From positions 144,925 through 208,924 of the forward strand of contig JALHOL010000009.1 in assembly GCA_022843025.1 (NCBI GenBank): 64,000 nucleotides of DNA, written 5' to 3'. This document shows, piece after piece, positions 60,490 through 64,000 of this stretch. The notes below the pieces were generated by a model. It did not search any database, was not told where the DNA came from, and was given only the letters and a program-made list of their open reading frames with translations. This stretch comes from Paracoccaceae bacterium (GTDB taxonomy: Bacteria; Pseudomonadota; Alphaproteobacteria; Rhodobacterales; Rhodobacteraceae). Both the position numbers and the translations under genes were made by a program. Every line of letters starts with the position of its first letter. Positions within the stretch are counted from its first letter, which is position 1.

Positions 60490-62589
60490 ATGCCGATCCG
60501 CACCCGTGCCCAGAGGGCGCACCTTCTGTGTTCCGTGCCTTTGATCCTGATCTGCGCCGGGCCTGCCGCCGCGCAGGATAATGAGGGGTTCTTTCAGGTT
60601 CTGGGCCGCATCATCCTTGGCACCGGGACGGCGAAGGTGGCCATCGACACCCCGCAGGCGGTGAGCACGATCGAGGCTGAAGAACTGGAACGCGATCAGC
60701 CTGCCACCATCGGCGATCTGTTCAAGGCGGTGCCGGGCGTGCAAGGCGCGGGGGCATCGGCCCGGCCCTTGGGGCAGGCGTTCAACATCCGGGGCATCGG
60801 CAACAGCGAGCAGACCGCCTCCGAGGCGCGCATCATCGTGACGGTGGATGGCGCGCCGAAGTTTTATGAAAGCTATCGGATGGGGTCGTTTCTGGGTGAT
60901 CTGGACCTGTACAAGCGGGTGGAGGTGCTGAAAGGGCCTGCATCTTCGACGCTGTACGGGTCGGGGGCGATTGGCGGGGCGGTGAATTTCACCACCAAGG
61001 AGGCTGGCGATTTTCTGGAAGAGGGCGAGACGCAGGCGCTGCGCTTTTCCAGCACCTATGACAGCAATGGCGATGGGGTGAAGCTGGGCATCATTTCCGC
61101 CACGCGGGCGGGCAGCGCCGAATATCTGGCCGGGTTCAACGTCACCACCGGGAATGACAAGGTGGACGGGGCAGGCAACCGACTGGCGGGGACGGCTTAT
61201 GACGGCTGGTCGGGGCTGGTGAAGGGCAAGTGGTATCTGGGGGCTGATGACGAGCAGAGCCTGACACTGAGCCTGTCGCGGACGGACAGCGATCTGGACG
61301 GCACACCCGTGGCGCAGACCGGAGGCGCGACGGTGGGGGCGTTTGGCCTGCATGACATGCATGCGGTGGATGACACGCTGACACTGGCCTGGCGGCATGA
61401 GTTCCGCGACAACCCGTTGCTGGATGTGACGGCGCAGCTGTCCTTTACCGATACGAGCGTGGAGAAGGAGAATTTCTCGCTGGGTGCGTCCTGCGCGCCG
61501 GGGACGTTTCAGGTTCTGTGCGACAGTTCCTATGGCTATGCGACCACCACACTGAAGCTGGAGAACACCGCAGACCTGAGTGCGGGGGCGTGGGAGAATT
61601 ACCTGACCGTCGGGGTGCAGGTGTCAGAACAAGAGCGCAGCGCGACATCGTCGCTGGGGGCTTTGGGGTTCCATCCCGAGGGGTCGGATCGGCGGGTCGG
61701 CCTTTATGCGCAGGGCGAGTTCACCTATGGCGAGCGGCTGACGATCATTCCGGGCCTGCGCGTCGATATGGGCGAGCAGACGCCGGGTGCGGCGGCGGTG
61801 GCGGCGGGGGCGTTGGCACAAGAGGACACCGCCGTGTCGCCCAAGATCGCGGCGATGTATGAGCTGAGCGACAGCTTTGCCATCTTTGGGTCGGTGGCGC
61901 GGACAGAGCGGATGCCGACGCTGGATGAGCTGTATTCCAGCGAGGCGGCGGGGGCCTTGCCAGCGCGGACACCCAGCCTGAACCTGCTGAAGGAAGAGGC
62001 GGATACGGTGGAGCTGGGCTTTACCTGGCAGCGCGAGGGGTTGTTGGCCGAGGGCGACAGTTTGCAGATGAAGGTGACGGCGTTTCACAACGATCTGACA
62101 AACATGATCGCCACCACACCGCGCGTGGCGGGCGGGCCTGCGGTGCCGTATTTTTCGAACATCGCGGCGGCGGAGTTGTGGGGGGCCGAGGTGGAGGCCG
62201 CCTATGATGCGGAGCGGTGGTTCGCGCAACTGGCTTATTCCCATGTGAAATCGAAGAACGCGGCGACGGGGCTGACATTGCCGGACACGCCGGCGGAGAA
62301 TGTGGTGCTGACCGTGGGGGCCAAGCTGCCCGATCAGGGGCTGACGCTGGGCTGGCGGGCGAGTTACTTTGACAAGATCCGCACGTCATCCGCCACCACG
62401 ACGGGCGCGTCATATGACACGCATGATGTGTTCCTGACCTGGTCGCCCGAGGAGGGGCCGTTGGCGGGGCTGGATGTGAACCTGTCGGTCGAGAATGTGT
62501 TTGACCGGGCCTATCGCAACAACCTGAGCCTGGACAATGCGGCGGGGCGGACGGCGAAGCTGTCGGTTGCCAAGCGGATCGCGTTCTGA
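60490..62589 (+). CDS. hmuR: TonB-dependent heme receptor
   Basis: A 699-residue outer-membrane receptor. A signal peptide (about 1-28, ending GPAAAQ) is followed by the plug domain with [26 protein letters not shown] and [20 protein letters not shown], and a 22-strand barrel. The heme-receptor landmark corresponding to FRAPTLDELY reads [11 protein letters not shown], followed by a [16 protein letters not shown] block like NPNLxPE. The terminal Phe is the normal membrane-insertion signal. ATG 60490 is at the signal peptide. The stop overlaps the exbB start by one base. Confidence 0.94.
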   Translation: MPIRTRAQRAHLLCSVPLILICAGPAAAQDNEGFFQVLGRIILGTGTAKVAIDTPQAVSTIEAEELERDQPATIGDLFKAVPGVQGAGASARPLGQAFNIRGIGNSEQTASEARIIVTVDGAPKFYESYRMGSFLGDLDLYKRVEVLKGPASSTLYGSGAIGGAVNFTTKEAGDFLEEGETQALRFSSTYDSNGDGVKLGIISATRAGSAEYLAGFNVTTGNDKVDGAGNRLAGTAYDGWSGLVKGKWYLGADDEQSLTLSLSRTDSDLDGTPVAQTGGATVGAFGLHDMHAVDDTLTLAWRHEFRDNPLLDVTAQLSFTDTSVEKENFSLGASCAPGTFQVLCDSSYGYATTTLKLENTADLSAGAWENYLTVGVQVSEQERSATSSLGALGFHPEGSDRRVGLYAQGEFTYGERLTIIPGLRVDMGEQTPGAAAVAAGALAQEDTAVSPKIAAMYELSDSFAIFGSVARTERMPTLDELYSSEAAGALPARTPSLNLLKEEADTVELGFTWQREGLLAEGDSLQMKVTAFHNDLTNMIATTPRVAGGPAVPYFSNIAAAELWGAEVEAAYDAERWFAQLAYSHVKSKNAATGLTLPDTPAENVVLTVGAKLPDQGLTLGWRASYFDKIRTSSATTTGASYDTHDVFLTWSPEEGPLAGLDVNLSVENVFDRAYRNNLSLDNAAGRTAKLSVAKRIAF

Positions 62590-63370
62590 TGCGGGGGTTG
62601 GTGGGGCTGGCCTTGGTGCCGGGGGTTGCCTTGGCGCAAGAGGGGGGCGATGCCGCCCCCCTGACCCCCCTTGTGGGCATTGCGCCCCCGCTGCACGCGC
62701 CCGTGCCAGTGGTGGAGATGATCCTTGCCGCGCATTGGGTGGTGCAGGGGGTGAGCCTTGTGCTGGCGCTGGGCTTGTTTGCGGTGGTGACGGTGCTGGT
62801 CTTCAAGGCCGGGGAATTGTGGCTGGCGGAGCATCGGCTGCGCCAGAGCCTGCTGTCGCTGGGCGGGGCGGGCACGCTGGACGAGGCGGCGCGGATGCTG
62901 GCGGGGCGGCGCTGCGCGGGGGCGGCGATGGCGGCGGCGGCGGTGGAGGAATATGCGCTGGCCTTGCCCCTTCTGGCGCAGGCGGGGCCCGCGGGCGTGA
63001 AGGAACGGGTGCGCGCGCGAGTGGAGCGGATCGCCGGCCGCGATGCGGCGCGGCTGCGGCGCGGACGGGAGTGCTGGCCACGGTGGCGGCGACGGCACCC
63101 TTCATCGGGCTATTCGGGACGGTGTGGGGGATCATGTCGTCCTTTCTGGCGATCAGCGCAGAGGGGACGACGAACCTTGCCGTCGTGGCGCCGGGGATTG
63201 CCGAGGCGTTGCTGGTGACGGGGTTCGGGCTGGTGGCGGCGATCCCGGCTGTGGTGGTCTATAACGCGGTGCAACGGCGCATTGCCGGTCTGCGGCAGGC
63301 GATGGCGGATGTGGCGGTGGCGCTGGAGGTGCTGTTGGGCCGCGATCTGGACCGGAGGGCGGCGGCATGA
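62589..63370 (+). pseudogene. exbB: exbB, reading frame broken by a one-base frameshift
   Basis: A MotA/TolQ/ExbB proton-channel protein of about 260 residues if restored. The first frame (from ATG 62589) has the signal-like start, [20 protein letters not shown] and the first membrane segment, and then goes astray after RDAARLRRG. From about 63065 the homology continues in another phase: [24 protein letters not shown] and [23 protein letters not shown], ending at 63370. One base appears missing near 63063-63064 (the GG in CGGCGCGGACGGG). It may be a sequencing error in GC-rich DNA, or a true mutation that disables the energiser. exbD follows with a four-base overlap. Confidence 0.85.
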
Positions 63371-63789
63371 GCGGGGGGGTTCCGCGCGATGGCGATGAGG
63401 ATGACGTTGCGGCGGAAATCAACGTCACGCCGTTCATCGATGTGATGCTGGTGCTGCTGATCGTGTTCATGGTGGCGGCCCCCCTGTCGACAGTGGATGT
63501 GCCGGTGACACTGCCCACCAGTTCCGCCGCGCCAGCGGGGCGGGTTGCGGACCCCCTGTGGCTGACGGTGACGGCAGAGGGGGCGTGGTCGCTGGGCGAT
63601 GTGGCCGTGGCGCGCGAGGGGCTGGCGGCGGCGCTGGAGGCGGCAAGCGACGGGGATCGCGGGCGGGCGGTGCTGATCCGGGGCGATGCGGCGCTGCCTT
63701 ATGCCGAGGTGATGGCCGTGCTGGATGCGCTGCGCGACGCGGGATGGATGAAGGTGGCGCTCGTGGCCAAGGAGGCCGCAGGGGGATGA
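63367..63789 (+). CDS. exbD: Biopolymer transport protein ExbD
   Basis: A 140-residue inner-membrane protein with one membrane segment (about 22-42). [20 protein letters not shown] contains the essential Asp of the proton path. The C-terminal periplasmic domain has [20 protein letters not shown], as in the family. It forms the TonB energiser with ExbB. ATG 63367 overlaps the exbB stop, and its own stop overlaps the tonB start. Confidence 0.94.
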   Translation: MSGGVPRDGDEDDVAAEINVTPFIDVMLVLLIVFMVAAPLSTVDVPVTLPTSSAAPAGRVADPLWLTVTAEGAWSLGDVAVAREGLAAALEAASDGDRGRAVLIRGDAALPYAEVMAVLDALRDAGWMKVALVAKEAAGG

Positions 63790-64000
63790 GCGGCCAGTTC
63801 AACCGGGGGCGCGATCTGGCGGGGTGGGCGGCGGCGGCAGGGGTCGCGGCGGCGCTGTTTGCCGGTGCGGCAGCGGCGGCCGTGCGGGCTGCGCCCGGTG
63901 CGGCGGGCGCGGGGCCGGTAGAGGCGGTGGCGATGGACCTGTCGGTGGGGGTGGTGCCGCTGTCGGCGGTGTTGCCATCGGAACCGCCCGCGGTGGCGAT
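63786..64000 (+). CDS. tonB: TonB-like energy transducer, N-terminus only
   Basis: Seventy-one codons from ATG 63786 to the window edge. An N-terminal membrane anchor (about 9-34, very rich in Ala and Gly) is followed by a low-complexity segment that turns Pro-rich (LPSEPPAVA), as at the start of TonB's periplasmic linker. The C-terminal domain is outside the window. The call rests mainly on its place directly after exbD (four-base overlap) in a heme-receptor operon. Confidence 0.75.
   Translation, partial: MSGQFNRGRDLAGWAAAAGVAAALFAGAAAAAVRAAPGAAGAGPVEAVAMDLSVGVVPLSAVLPSEPPAVA

Noticed and set aside
62589..63218. A separate 209-residue protein from the first exbB frame
   Set aside because: After residue 158 the sequence is Arg/Trp/Ser-rich nonsense while the ExbB homology continues in another phase, so it is one broken gene.

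Overview
The window is GC-rich, gene-dense DNA from an alphaproteobacterium, most likely a member of the Rhodobacterales. The main reasons are the linked housekeeping block murA - DUF2948 - hisD - UPF0262 - low-molecular-weight phosphatase, the divergent heme-uptake locus with an iron-rhodo-box-like site (TGA-N9-TCA), a cheY-cheA-cheW-cheR-cheY operon in the style of Rhodobacter cheOp1, and the VPLPA-CTERM/exosortase D pair. No rRNA, CRISPR array, phage or insertion sequence was seen. This is all inference from gene content; no database was searched.

Layout. 1-2.5 kb: glycerol 3-phosphate dehydrogenase (glpD, cut by the window edge) divergent from its DeoR-type repressor glpR. 2.6-4.3 kb: a two-gene unit for quinone/aromatic detoxification (glutathionyl-hydroquinone reductase and a two-domain VOC dioxygenase). 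4.5-23.4 kb: a large exopolysaccharide and protein-sorting locus: exosortase XrtD fused to an EpsI domain, an ExeA-like ATPase, six glycosyltransferases, an EpsG-type polymerase, two YdcF proteins, the priming sugar transferase, the TPR lipoprotein PrsT, a Wzz/GumC chain-length protein, a BY-kinase, and a VPLPA-CTERM protein that is probably the local exosortase substrate. No flippase (Wzx) or outer-membrane export protein (Wza) gene is present, so these must lie elsewhere.

23.7-33.8 kb: uptake and demethylation of a betaine-like compound. A ProX-like binding protein, ATPase and double permease are co-transcribed with a choline-kinase-like protein and a dimethylglycine/sarcosine dehydrogenase, facing a DeoR regulator. 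A second kinase-like gene and a methyltransferase lie just downstream. 34-45 kb: a chemotaxis cluster with two transducers, cheB and cheD on one strand, and a STAS protein, cheY, cheA, cheW, cheR, a second cheY and a small candidate phosphatase on the other. 45-47 kb: MprF-like lipid-modifying membrane protein. 47.7 kb: tRNA-Thr(GGU).

47.9-56.5 kb: the murA-hisD block, a membrane protein between hisD and the UPF0262 gene, a run of small overlapping genes (phosphatase, SnoaL-like, GNAT), and a GSCFA/SGNH-like pair. 56.5-64 kb: heme uptake, hmuSTUV on the minus strand and hmuR-exbB-exbD-tonB on the plus strand. exbB carries a one-base frameshift as sequenced, and tonB runs off the window.

The most unusual non-coding structures are a 12-bp-periodic repeat array that occurs both inside the methyltransferase gene (25.2 kb) and between genes (49.9 kb), and a 103-bp nested palindrome element just upstream of hisD (50.1-50.2 kb).
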